From positions 620,001 through 684,000 of the forward strand of contig CAVSZG010000005.1 of the NCBI GenBank assembly GCA_963732405.1: a stretch of DNA of 64,000 nt, given 5' to 3'. How positions within the stretch are numbered: the first letter of the stretch is position 1; each line of letters begins with the position of its first letter. The position numbers and the translations under genes are program-made. This document shows positions 43,406-50,376 of the stretch, one piece after another. The notes under the pieces are model-generated. The model was not told the origin of the DNA. It did not search any database and saw only the letters and a list, made by a program, of their open reading frames with translations. The stretch comes from JAUIAI01 sp963732405. Lineage in GTDB: Bacteria; Pseudomonadota; Gammaproteobacteria; Burkholderiales; Burkholderiaceae_E.

Positions 43406-44605
43406 TCAGTCCACCTCGGCCAGGAACATGGTCTCGAACTTGCCATTGCGGTACTCGTTGACGACCAGGGGGACGAACAACTGGCGCTTCTGGCCGAACG
43501 AGGTGCTGCCCACGTAACGAAGTTTGCCGCCTTCCTTCAGGTAAGGATTGGGCGCCGAGAAGCCGTCCATTGCCTTCTTGAAGGCCTCGACATCATCGAT
43601 GGCCTTGGGATTGGCCTTGAGGGTTTCGATGATGTAATCGAGCGCATACACCTTGGTGTTCGATTCATCGTTGTATTCACCGAATTTTTTGGTGTAGCGG
43701 GCCACGAACTCCTTCATGGTGTCCGATGCAATCTCGGGTGTCGAGGCGCCACCGACCGAAATGAATCCATTGGCCAGATCACCCGCGCCTTCCTGCAAAA
43801 CCTTGGCATCCTGCGCGGTTTCGGTGGAGATCAGACCCTTGTAGCCCAGTTCACGCGCCGCACGGATCAACAGCGGTGCATTGCCCGGTGCCACCCCCGA
43901 CAGCACGAGCAGATCCGGTTTGCCGCGAACCACCGGCGTGAGCACCGGGGTGAAGTCGCGGGTGTCATTCTGATAGGTGTCATTGGCGGCGATCACGTCC
44001 AGGCCCAGGGCCTTGGCCGCCGCCACGCCGCTCTCGCGCTGGCTCAGCGGATCGGACTCATTGGCCGCCACGAAGGCAACCTTCTTAACCCCTTTTTTCT
44101 CCATCAGGTATTTGTAGATCGCCGGGCCGGACTGATAGTTGGCGATCATGCCGAGCACCGCATTGGAGGCCGGCGCCTTGTACAACTCCTTGGGAAAGGC
44201 GTAGGGGAAATACATGATGGCGCGCGACTCGGCCACCGGACGCACCGCGGCCGCACCATCATCGACATTGGGACCGACCACGTAGCGGATTCCTTCCTGC
44301 GCCATCTTCTCCATGCCGGCAATGGCCCGCTTGGGGTCTTTCTGATCATCGAAGGTGACCACGTTGATCTTGTAGGTCGCGTCACCGATCTTCACGCCGC
44401 CCAGTTCATTGAGCCAGTCGGCCCGAGTCTGCATCGACCGGACATTCGACGTGCCCCAGGCCGCCGCCGGCCCGCTGGTGACGCCCACGAAGCCGATTTT
44501 CAACTCCTTGGTCTGCGCCTGAGCCGGTGACACGACGGCAAGGCTGAGCGCCAGGGCACCGGCGGTGTTGGCGAGCATGCTGAGCTTGTTTCGCTTGATT
44601 GACAC
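43406..44605 (-). CDS. livK: Periplasmic binding protein of the Liv-type transporter
   Basis: This 399-residue type I periplasmic binding protein has a signal peptide ending in AQA (residue about 31) followed by QTKELKIGFVGVTSGPAAAWG. The two-lobed Leu/Ile/Val-binding fold is indicated by VGPNVDDGAAAVRPVAES and FVAANESDPLSQRESG. GTG start with AGGAGA upstream. The binding site cannot be read by eye, so the ligand is open. A -35/-10 pair and a 26-base palindrome lie upstream. Confidence 0.93.
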   Translation of the reverse strand: MSIKRNKLSMLANTAGALALSLAVVSPAQAQTKELKIGFVGVTSGPAAAWGTSNVRSMQTRADWLNELGGVKIGDATYKINVVTFDDQKDPKRAIAGMEKMAQEGIRYVVGPNVDDGAAAVRPVAESRAIMYFPYAFPKELYKAPASNAVLGMIANYQSGPAIYKYLMEKKGVKKVAFVAANESDPLSQRESGVAAAKALGLDVIAANDTYQNDTRDFTPVLTPVVRGKPDLLVLSGVAPGNAPLLIRAARELGYKGLISTETAQDAKVLQEGAGDLANGFISVGGASTPEIASDTMKEFVARYTKKFGEYNDESNTKVYALDYIIETLKANPKAIDDVEAFKKAMDGFSAPNPYLKEGGKLRYVGSTSFGQKRQLFVPLVVNEYRNGKFETMFLAEVD

Positions 44606-44733
44606 GGAAATCTCCTGGCTTGTGGCTTGTTATTGGCCTGATTGAAGGTCAGTTGGATCAACTGCCGGCTCCACCTGGCCCAACACCGATGCGTTGTCGC
44701 TCGGCGGCCGGAACAGGTCCCTCGGGTTGGCGG

Positions 44734-44774
44734 ATGATGAACGCATCCCGCATGGATTGTCAACAATCCATGCG
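44734..44774 (-). promoter_or_regulatory. livK promoter with overlapping 26-base palindromic operator
   Basis: Arms CGCATGGATTGT (44749-44760) and ACAATCCATGCG (44763-44774) are perfectly complementary around CA. On the minus strand the centre contains a perfect -35, TTGACA (44763-44758), and 18 bases further is CATCAT (44739-44734), a 4/6 match to -10. A repressor bound here would block RNA polymerase. The central TTGT/ACAA halves resemble FCD-type GntR sites, so the regulator encoded at the end of the same operon is the obvious candidate. Confidence 0.72.
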
Positions 44775-44872
44775 AAGATCATGAACACTGTTGGTGCAGG
44801 CTGTCCTGCGGCTCTGCGCCAACACGGGGCGGCCCCTCTAGAATCAGGCTACTGTCCAATCCGGGATATTCC

Positions 44873-45391
44873 ATGGCGCGCAACGTCGAGATCAAGGCCA
44901 GGGTGACCGACCTGCCCGAATTGGCGCGCCTGACAGCGGCCATGTCGCAGAGGGATCCGATCGAGATTGACCAGGACGACACGTTCTTCCACTGCCAACA
45001 GGGACGCCTGAAGCTGCGGACTATCGCACCAGACCGAGGCGAACTGATTTTTTATCAACGCGCCGACGCAGCGGGACCCAGTACTTCTTTCTACGTCCGA
45101 ACCGCAGTTCCAGCACCCGATTCAATGCGCGAGGTACTGTCACTCGCTTATGGAATCGCCGGGCGGGTGATCAAACACCGCACCCTCTATCTGATCGGTA
45201 GAACCCGGGTACACCTGGACCGGGTCAAGGGACTGGGCGACTTCATGGAACTGGAAGTTGTCCTGGCCGACGATGAGGATGAGCGGGATGCACGCCGTGA
45301 AGCCCTTGACCTCGCGAGAGGACTGGGCATCGACGATCACTCGCTGGTGCACTGCGCCTACGTCGATCTGCTCGTCAATTCGGCGAGCTGA
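44873..45391 (+). CDS. Class IV adenylate cyclase / CYTH-domain protein
   Basis: The 172-residue protein opens MARNVEIKARV, the acidic/basic strand that binds triphosphate in the CYTH superfamily, followed by DDTFFHCQQGRLKLRT, the RADAAGPSTSFYVRT strand and LDRVKGLGDFMELEVVL with further acidic metal ligands. CyaB-type class IV cyclases and thiamine-triphosphatases share this fold, so either cAMP synthesis or triphosphate hydrolysis is possible. It overlaps the dnaB 3' end by 17 bases, tail to tail. Confidence 0.9.
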   Translation: MARNVEIKARVTDLPELARLTAAMSQRDPIEIDQDDTFFHCQQGRLKLRTIAPDRGELIFYQRADAAGPSTSFYVRTAVPAPDSMREVLSLAYGIAGRVIKHRTLYLIGRTRVHLDRVKGLGDFMELEVVLADDEDERDARREALDLARGLGIDDHSLVHCAYVDLLVNSAS

Positions 45392-46907
45392 AATTCTCGA
45401 AGCGCGTGTACTGGCCGATGAAGGTCAGCCGCGTGGTGCCGATCGGTCCGTTACGCTGCTTGCTGATGATGATCTCGGCGGTTCCCTTGTCCGGCGAGTC
45501 TTCGTTGTAGACCTCGTCGCGATAGATGAACAGGATCACGTCGGCGTCTTGTTCGATGGCACCGGATTCACGCAGATCGGACATGACCGGTCGCTTGTTG
45601 GGCCGTTGCTCCAGCGCGCGATTGAGCTGGGACAAGGCAATGACCGGGCACTTGAGTTCCTTGGCCAGACCTTTGAGCGAGCGCGAAATTTCGGACAATT
45701 CGGTGGCGCGATTCTCATTGGCGGAGTTCGAGCCCATCAACTGGATATAGTCGATCACGATGAGACCGAGCTGGCCGCATTCGCGCGACAGGCGCCGGGC
45801 ACGTGAACGCAATTCGAGCGAGTTCAGGGCCGGCGTCTCGTCGATGAACATCTGCGCATCCTGCATCTTCTGGATGGCCATGGTGAGACGACCCCAGTCG
45901 TCATCATTGAGCCGGCCGGTGCGCAGACGCTGCTGGTCGAGTCGCCCGATCGAGCACAGCGACCGCTGCGCGAGCTGGGTGGCGCCCATTTCCATCGAGA
46001 ACACCGCCACCGGCAACTGCAGATCGATGGCGACGCTCTCGGCGATGTTCAGTGAGAAGGCCGTCTTGCCCATGGACGGGCGACCCGCGACGATCACCAG
46101 ATCACCGGGCTGCAGACCGGATGTCATGCGGTCCAGATCAAAAAAGCCGGTGGCCACGCCGGTCACGTCACTCGGATTGTCGCGCTGGTAGAGCTCGTCG
46201 ATGCGCTCCACCACATCGGAGAGCACCTTGTTGAGCGGCAGGAAGCCGTCGCGACGGCGATTGCGCTGTTCGGCAATCGCGAGCATCTTGGCTTCGGCTT
46301 CATCGAGCAACTGGGCGGTATCGCGTCCAGCTGGTTGAAACGCGCTGCTGGCGATTTCATCGGAGGTTGCAATGAGACGGCGCAGGATCGAGCGGTCGCG
46401 CACGATTTCGGCATAGCGGCGTACGTTGGCAGCCGACGGCGTCTCGAGGGCCAGCGCGTTCAGATAACTCATGCCGCCCGGCAGTTCGCTACCCTTGCCA
46501 TCGGCCTGCAAGCCGTCGTAGACCGTGACCACATCGGCCGGCTGATTACGGTCGATCAGCCGGCTGATCATCTCCCAGATCAGCCGGTGATCGAATCGGT
46601 AAAAGTCGTCTGCCCCCAGCACATCGCCGATCCGTTCGAAGGCGGCATTGTCCAGCAGCAGACCACCGAGCACGGCCTGCTCGGCTTCAATCGAATGGGG
46701 CGGCACCCTGACCGCGAGCACCTCACGATCGTAGGAACCGTCGGTGCTCTGAGCGCCGTTCAGCGGACCGCGAGCCGGCGGCCCGCGATCGGGCGCTTCG
46801 TCATAGGAGCGTCGATAGCCGTCGCCATCGTGCTCGTCGTCGGGCTCCGGAAAATCCGGCGGCCCGTCGTCGGGCGGTTCGATGATCGGCGGCTCGTCAC
46901 TGCTCAC
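45375..46907 (-). CDS. dnaB: Replicative DNA helicase
   Basis: DnaB is the hexameric fork helicase. The 510-residue protein has the N-terminal helical domain (PHSIEAEQAVLGGLLLDN from about residue 71) and the RecA-like domain with Walker A AGRPSMGKTAF, SMEMGATQLAQR, Walker B LIVIDYIQLM and the C-terminal SKQRNGPIG. An unusual 65-residue N-terminal extension is rich in Pro, Asp and Glu. The start is GTG, 5 bases after rplI, closing the rpsF-priB-rpsR-rplI-dnaB run. Confidence 0.96.
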   Translation of the reverse strand: MSSDEPPIIEPPDDGPPDFPEPDDEHDGDGYRRSYDEAPDRGPPARGPLNGAQSTDGSYDREVLAVRVPPHSIEAEQAVLGGLLLDNAAFERIGDVLGADDFYRFDHRLIWEMISRLIDRNQPADVVTVYDGLQADGKGSELPGGMSYLNALALETPSAANVRRYAEIVRDRSILRRLIATSDEIASSAFQPAGRDTAQLLDEAEAKMLAIAEQRNRRRDGFLPLNKVLSDVVERIDELYQRDNPSDVTGVATGFFDLDRMTSGLQPGDLVIVAGRPSMGKTAFSLNIAESVAIDLQLPVAVFSMEMGATQLAQRSLCSIGRLDQQRLRTGRLNDDDWGRLTMAIQKMQDAQMFIDETPALNSLELRSRARRLSRECGQLGLIVIDYIQLMGSNSANENRATELSEISRSLKGLAKELKCPVIALSQLNRALEQRPNKRPVMSDLRESGAIEQDADVILFIYRDEVYNEDSPDKGTAEIIISKQRNGPIGTTRLTFIGQYTRFENFSSPN

Positions 46908-46912
46908 TGCAA

Positions 46913-47365
46913 TCAGTCGGTTTCGCCGAGAACCGACACGTTGACTTCAACCAGCACATCGCTGTGCAGCGACACGCCCACCTTGTAATCGCCGATGGTC
47001 TTCATCGGACCGTCGGGCATGCGGATCATCGACCGTTCGACATCATGGCCCTGCTTCTTGAGCGCATCGGCGACGTTGAAGTTGGTGACCGAGCCGAACA
47101 GGCGTCCGTCCACACCGGCTTTCTCAGTGAGCTGGACGGTCGTGCCTTCCATGCGCGCACCGGCAGCCTGGGCCGCCGCGAGCTTGTCGGCCTGGGCTTT
47201 CTCCAGCTCGACGCGACGCGCCTCGAATTCGGCGATCGCATTCTTGGTGGCGCGTCTGGCCTTGCCCTGTGGAATCAGGAAATTGCGCGCATAGCCGTCA
47301 CGCACCCGGACAACCTCGCCCAGCACGCCCAGATTCACCACTTTTTCCAGAAGAATGATTTGCAT
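46913..47365 (-). CDS. rplI: 50S ribosomal protein L9
   Basis: The 150-residue protein has the L9 N-terminal domain (MQIILLEKVVNLGVLGEVV, then VRDGYARNFLIPQGKA), the long central helix rich in Ala/Glu/Lys and the C-terminal domain (KAGVDGRLFGSVTNFNVAD). It lies 11 bases after rpsR. Confidence 0.98.
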   Translation of the reverse strand: MQIILLEKVVNLGVLGEVVRVRDGYARNFLIPQGKARRATKNAIAEFEARRVELEKAQADKLAAAQAAGARMEGTTVQLTEKAGVDGRLFGSVTNFNVADALKKQGHDVERSMIRMPDGPMKTIGDYKVGVSLHSDVLVEVNVSVLGETD

Positions 47366-47376
47366 GGCGAAGTCCT

Positions 47377-47649
47377 TCAGTGGTTATCGGTGAACGGCAG
47401 CAAGGCCAGAAAGCGCGCACGCTTGACAGCCGTGCCGAGCTGACGCTGGTATTTGGCCGACGTACCGGTCAGGCGGGCGGGAATCAGCTTGCCCGTGTCG
47501 CTGACGAATTCCTTGAGCAGATCAACATCCTTGTAGTCGATCCATTCAATCTTCTCTGCGGTGAAGCGGCAGAATTTCTTGCGCTTGAACAGCGCACTCT
47601 GTGCCGGACGACGTGGGCGCCGGTCTTTTGCATTTCTACGAGTTGCCAT
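47377..47649 (-). CDS. rpsR: 30S ribosomal protein S18
   Basis: The 90-residue protein contains FKRKKFCRFTAEKIEWIDYKD and IPARLTGTSAKYQRQL (shown by their cores KKFCRFTAEKI and TGTSAKYQRQL), the S18 signatures. S18 binds S6, encoded two genes upstream, on the platform of the small subunit. Confidence 0.98.
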   Translation of the reverse strand: MATRRNAKDRRPRRPAQSALFKRKKFCRFTAEKIEWIDYKDVDLLKEFVSDTGKLIPARLTGTSAKYQRQLGTAVKRARFLALLPFTDNH

Positions 47650-47696
47650 GATGAATTCCTTGATGTGACGTAAGTCGCTGCGGTTCGGATGGGCAC

Positions 47697-48014
47697 TCAG
47701 CCCGGTATTCGATAAGCAACGACATGAAGCTGCAATGAACCACTGGGCTTGTTGTCGCGATACAGCCGCTTGGCACCCAGAAAGCCCGTGATCATCAGTT
47801 GTGCGCCGAGCGCTTCGACCGCTACGCGCAGAGCCAACTCACCGCTAAAGCGTGCCGCCAGGACCAGGCGAACCGTCTTGAACTCACCGCCATCGCGTTG
47901 CTGCGATTCATGTTCGACCAGCGTCTGGCAGATCGGCAAGCCTGCGGGTGAATAACGCAGCGCTTCGCGTTCGAGCAGACGGGCGCTCAGTTCCAGTCGG
48001 TTGACAGCATCCAT
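47697..48014 (-). CDS. priB: Primosomal replication protein N
   Basis: PriB is a single-strand-binding OB-fold protein used with PriA in replication restart. The 105-residue product begins MDAVNRLELSARLLEREALRYSPAGLP (core NRLELSARLLERE), typical of betaproteobacterial PriB, and lies between rpsF and rpsR as in its relatives. An in-frame GTG at 48044 would add ten residues; neither start has a good ribosome-binding site. Confidence 0.92.
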   Translation of the reverse strand: MDAVNRLELSARLLEREALRYSPAGLPICQTLVEHESQQRDGGEFKTVRLVLAARFSGELALRVAVEALGAQLMITGFLGAKRLYRDNKPSGSLQLHVVAYRIPG

Positions 48015-48062
48015 CTGAATGCCATCGCGCAAATGAGCCGACACTGCACCGGCACCGGTCGA

Positions 48063-48482
48063 TCAACCCGCCTCGGCAGTCTGCGAGTTCGATGGCGCGC
48101 CAGCCGAGCCAGTTGCGGCGGCAGGCGCCGACTCGCCAGACCCCTTGCGCGCCTCTTCCTTCTGGATCTGCTTCCACATCGGCGACTGCCCGGTTTCGGC
48201 CTTCTTCATCAGCACGGTCAGATGGCGCAGCACCGCATCGTTGAATTTGAACGCATGCTCCATTTCAGCCAGCGTGGCCGGAGAGCATTCGACGTTGAGC
48301 AGCACGTAGTGCGCTTTGGCAACCTTCTGGATCGGATAGGTGAGCTGGCGGCGGCCCCAGTCCTCAACCCGATGAATCTTGCCCTGCTGGGTTTCGACGA
48401 GCGACTTGTAGCGCTCTATCATGGCCGGAACCTGTTCCGACTGGTCGGGATGGACGATGAATACGATTTCGTAATGACGCAT
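48063..48482 (-). CDS. rpsF: 30S ribosomal protein S6
   Basis: The 139-residue protein begins MRHYEIVFIVHPDQSEQV, has the RNA/S18-binding strand WGRRQLTYPIQKVAKAHYVLLN (cores GRRQLTYPI and KAHYVLLN), and ends in an Ala/Ser/Gly-rich tail of about 30 residues, common in this family. The ATG at 48482 has GGAG 8 bases upstream and sits in a small hairpin. It is the first gene of the S6-PriB-S18-L9-DnaB operon. Confidence 0.97.
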   Translation of the reverse strand: MRHYEIVFIVHPDQSEQVPAMIERYKSLVETQQGKIHRVEDWGRRQLTYPIQKVAKAHYVLLNVECSPATLAEMEHAFKFNDAVLRHLTVLMKKAETGQSPMWKQIQKEEARKGSGESAPAAATGSAGAPSNSQTAEAG

Positions 48483-48483
48483 G

Positions 48484-48550
48484 GGTTCTCCGTTAAATGA
48501 AAGGAACCGCCTGATGCCAGGGTCAGCCTGAGACCAACCCCAGGTTGGCC
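48484..48550 (-). promoter_or_regulatory. Two hairpins in the rpsF leader
   Basis: The mRNA (minus strand) can form GGCCAACC/GGTTGGTC around TGG at 48532-48550 (one G-T pair) and, next to the start, GGTTC/GAACC at 48484-48508 with the GGAG ribosome-binding site in its loop. In many bacteria the S6:S18 complex binds the rpsF leader to control it, but I do not see its full consensus, so this is a structural observation with a possible autoregulatory meaning. Confidence 0.4.
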
Positions 48551-48653
48551 TGGGTCTGACAGTCAGCACGCCATCATGCGGACCCGACAGACCCACCAGG
48601 ACCTGTCGATGCACATGGCCAGCCAAACTCGGCGAGCCTGGTCGGTCTGAATG

Positions 48654-48721
48654 GGCCAACCAAAGCAGGCCAACCAAAGCAGGCCAACAAAGCAGGCCAA
48701 CAAAGCAGGCCAACCAAAGCG
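48654..48721. repeat. Five tandem 13-14-base repeats between rpsF and the lipase gene
   Basis: GGCCAACCAAAGCA occurs twice (48654-48667, 48668-48681), then GGCCAACAAAGCA twice (48682-48694, 48695-48707), and GGCCAACCAAAGCG once (48708-48721). The units have no spacers. They lie in the 342-base gap between divergent rpsF and lipase genes. If translated from an ATG at 48651 they would encode a Gln/Lys/Asn-rich extension of the lipase, which I consider unlikely. Confidence 0.9.
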
Positions 48722-48784
48722 GTTCTTCCCTGTGGACAAAGGCCGCCAGCAGCGCGTCACACCACCAGGCGGCAAGGAACCCAG

Positions 48785-48790
48785 TAGTAT
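48785..48790 (+). promoter_or_regulatory. -10 box candidate for the lipase gene
   Basis: TAGTAT on the plus strand, followed by AGC, lies 35 bases before the GTG start used for the lipase and after the tandem repeats. It is a 4/6 match to TATAAT with no clear -35. It supports starting the lipase downstream of the repeats. Confidence 0.3.
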
Positions 48791-48824
48791 AGCACCGATA
48801 GCCCCGCTATCCGAGCCTGCAACC

Positions 48825-49739
48825 GTGATTGCCCGACTCCTGAAACTGGCCGCCGCCCTGGCCCTGCTGCTGATCCTGGCCGTGACCTGGGCGTTGAGCG
48901 ACCGTCTGGGCTGGCTGCTCGCCGGCCTGACGGCAGGCGGCCTGTTCCTGAGCGCCCAACTGGGTCTGCTGTCTGCCGAGTTCCTGCTGACCGCCTGGCT
49001 GGGTCGGGACAGCGTACTGCCAGCGGGCACTGAACGCATTCGTTGCGGTTCGCGGTGGCGGGCCTGGCGCATCGAAATGCCGGCCGCCCTGCTCACCTTC
49101 GGTTGGCGCATTCCCTGGCTGGGTAATCGGCCGCTGCCCAGCGGCGCGGACCGCCGGCCGATTCCGGTGCTGCTGGTGCACGGCTACTTCTGCAACCGGG
49201 CCGTGTTCATCCCCCTCGCGCGCACACTGGCTGCGGCCGGTCATCGCACCGGATCGGTGAATCTGGAGCCCTTGTTCGACTCGATCGACCAGTATCCGGC
49301 CCTCATCGAAGCCGGCGCGCGCGAACTACTGGCCCGCAGCGGGGCGCCTCGTATCGCCGTGATCGGGCACAGCATGGGCGGCCTGGCGATCCGGGCCTGG
49401 CTGCGCGACTATGACGACGCTATCGTGGCTTCGGTGATCACCCTGGGCAGCCCTCACCAGGGGACGAAACTGGCGCGAATCGGCTACGTGCCGATTGTTC
49501 GCCAGATGCAGCATCAAAGCCCCTGGCTGACGAGCCTGGCCACACAGGAGCCGCTCAGCCGAACCGCCCGTTTCACGACCATCATCAGCGAGCATGACAA
49601 CATCGTGACGCCGCAGGCGCCGCAAACGCTGCCGAAGGCGCGCTGCATCGCCTTCAGGGGCATCGGACATCTGGGACTGAGCATCGATCCCGCCGCCCAC
49701 GCGATCATTCTGCGTGAGCTGACGACGCTGGCCGCTTGA
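48825..49739 (+). CDS. Lipase/esterase of the alpha/beta-hydrolase fold
   Basis: The 304-residue protein has two N-terminal transmembrane helices (about residues 4-24 and 28-50) and a hydrolase domain from about 112: oxyanion region LLVHGYFCNRAVF, nucleophile elbow VIGHSMGGLA (Ser183), acid in SEHDNIVTP and His in GIGHLGLS. It resembles triacylglycerol lipases anchored to the inner membrane. I chose the GTG at 48825; a longer frame from 48651 would add 58 residues encoded partly by tandem repeats. The 3' end overlaps the convergent methyltransferase gene by 35 bases. Confidence 0.88.
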   Translation: MIARLLKLAAALALLLILAVTWALSDRLGWLLAGLTAGGLFLSAQLGLLSAEFLLTAWLGRDSVLPAGTERIRCGSRWRAWRIEMPAALLTFGWRIPWLGNRPLPSGADRRPIPVLLVHGYFCNRAVFIPLARTLAAAGHRTGSVNLEPLFDSIDQYPALIEAGARELLARSGAPRIAVIGHSMGGLAIRAWLRDYDDAIVASVITLGSPHQGTKLARIGYVPIVRQMQHQSPWLTSLATQEPLSRTARFTTIISEHDNIVTPQAPQTLPKARCIAFRGIGHLGLSIDPAAHAIILRELTTLAA

Positions 49740-50346
49740 GCACCGCCGACACGAGATGGGAGCGCCCGACATGGGCCGTTCCTTCGGCCAGATCCTGATC
49801 CACCTCGCGACTGGCCAGTATCTGCCAGCCCGAAAAGGCGTCAATGATCATCGGCAAGGTGTACAGATTCTCCAGCACGCCTGGCCCGCCGGTCCGATAG
49901 CGCATCTGCCGAGGCCCGTAGCCCTCGATGATCAGCACGCCGCCCGGGCGCAGCGCTTGCGCCATGTCGGCGAACAGCGCGTGCCGAGCCGTTGGCCCGG
50001 CGAACTGGATGAAGATGGCGACGACCGCATCGAGACTGTCGGCTGGCCATAACCAGTCGGCCAGTGAGGCCACGCGGGCATCCACCGACACCCCCCTTTC
50101 GGCAGCCAGGCCATGCAACCGATCGATGGCCACCGACGAGACGTCGAAGGCGCTGACCCGGTGGCCATGAGCGGCCAGCCAGGTACTGTTGCGCCCTTCC
50201 CCATCGGCCACGCAGACGATGTCGGAGGCCGGACTCAGCCAGTGGGCATTGGCCGTGAGCCAGCCGTTGGCCTGTTCACCAAACAACAGCCCCTGCGACT
50301 TGCGATAGCGATCGTCCCATTTGCGGGCGGCATCATCAAATTCCAT
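49705..50346 (-). CDS. Class I SAM-dependent methyltransferase (TehB-like)
   Basis: The 213-residue protein has motif I VCVADGEGRNSTWLAAHGH, post-I acidic FDVSSVAIDR, motif II SLDAVVAIFIQF and a 'RPGGVLIIEGY' motif III. The opening WDDRYR and FGEQAN fit the small TehB/thiopurine-type group. The substrate is unknown. It is convergent with the lipase and lies 30 bases from the AAA gene on the same strand, in the AAA-to-methyltransferase direction. Confidence 0.9.
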   Translation of the reverse strand: MEFDDAARKWDDRYRKSQGLLFGEQANGWLTANAHWLSPASDIVCVADGEGRNSTWLAAHGHRVSAFDVSSVAIDRLHGLAAERGVSVDARVASLADWLWPADSLDAVVAIFIQFAGPTARHALFADMAQALRPGGVLIIEGYGPRQMRYRTGGPGVLENLYTLPMIIDAFSGWQILASREVDQDLAEGTAHVGRSHLVSAVLKRPASSAHAE

Positions 50347-50376
50347 GGCCCAATGATGCCATAGGCCAGGCGGGAC

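Noticed and set aside
44650..44664. CAGTTG-GAT-CAACTG hairpin in the livK leader
   Set aside because: Short, with no T-run and no link to the start codon; likely incidental.
48654..48721. CRISPR-like array
   Set aside because: Units of 13-14 bases are directly adjacent with no spacers, and no cas genes are present.
48651..48824. N-terminal extension of the lipase from an ATG at 48651
   Set aside because: It would be encoded by tandem repeats, is not lipase-like, and a -10 box lies inside it; the downstream GTG gives a normal membrane-anchored start.
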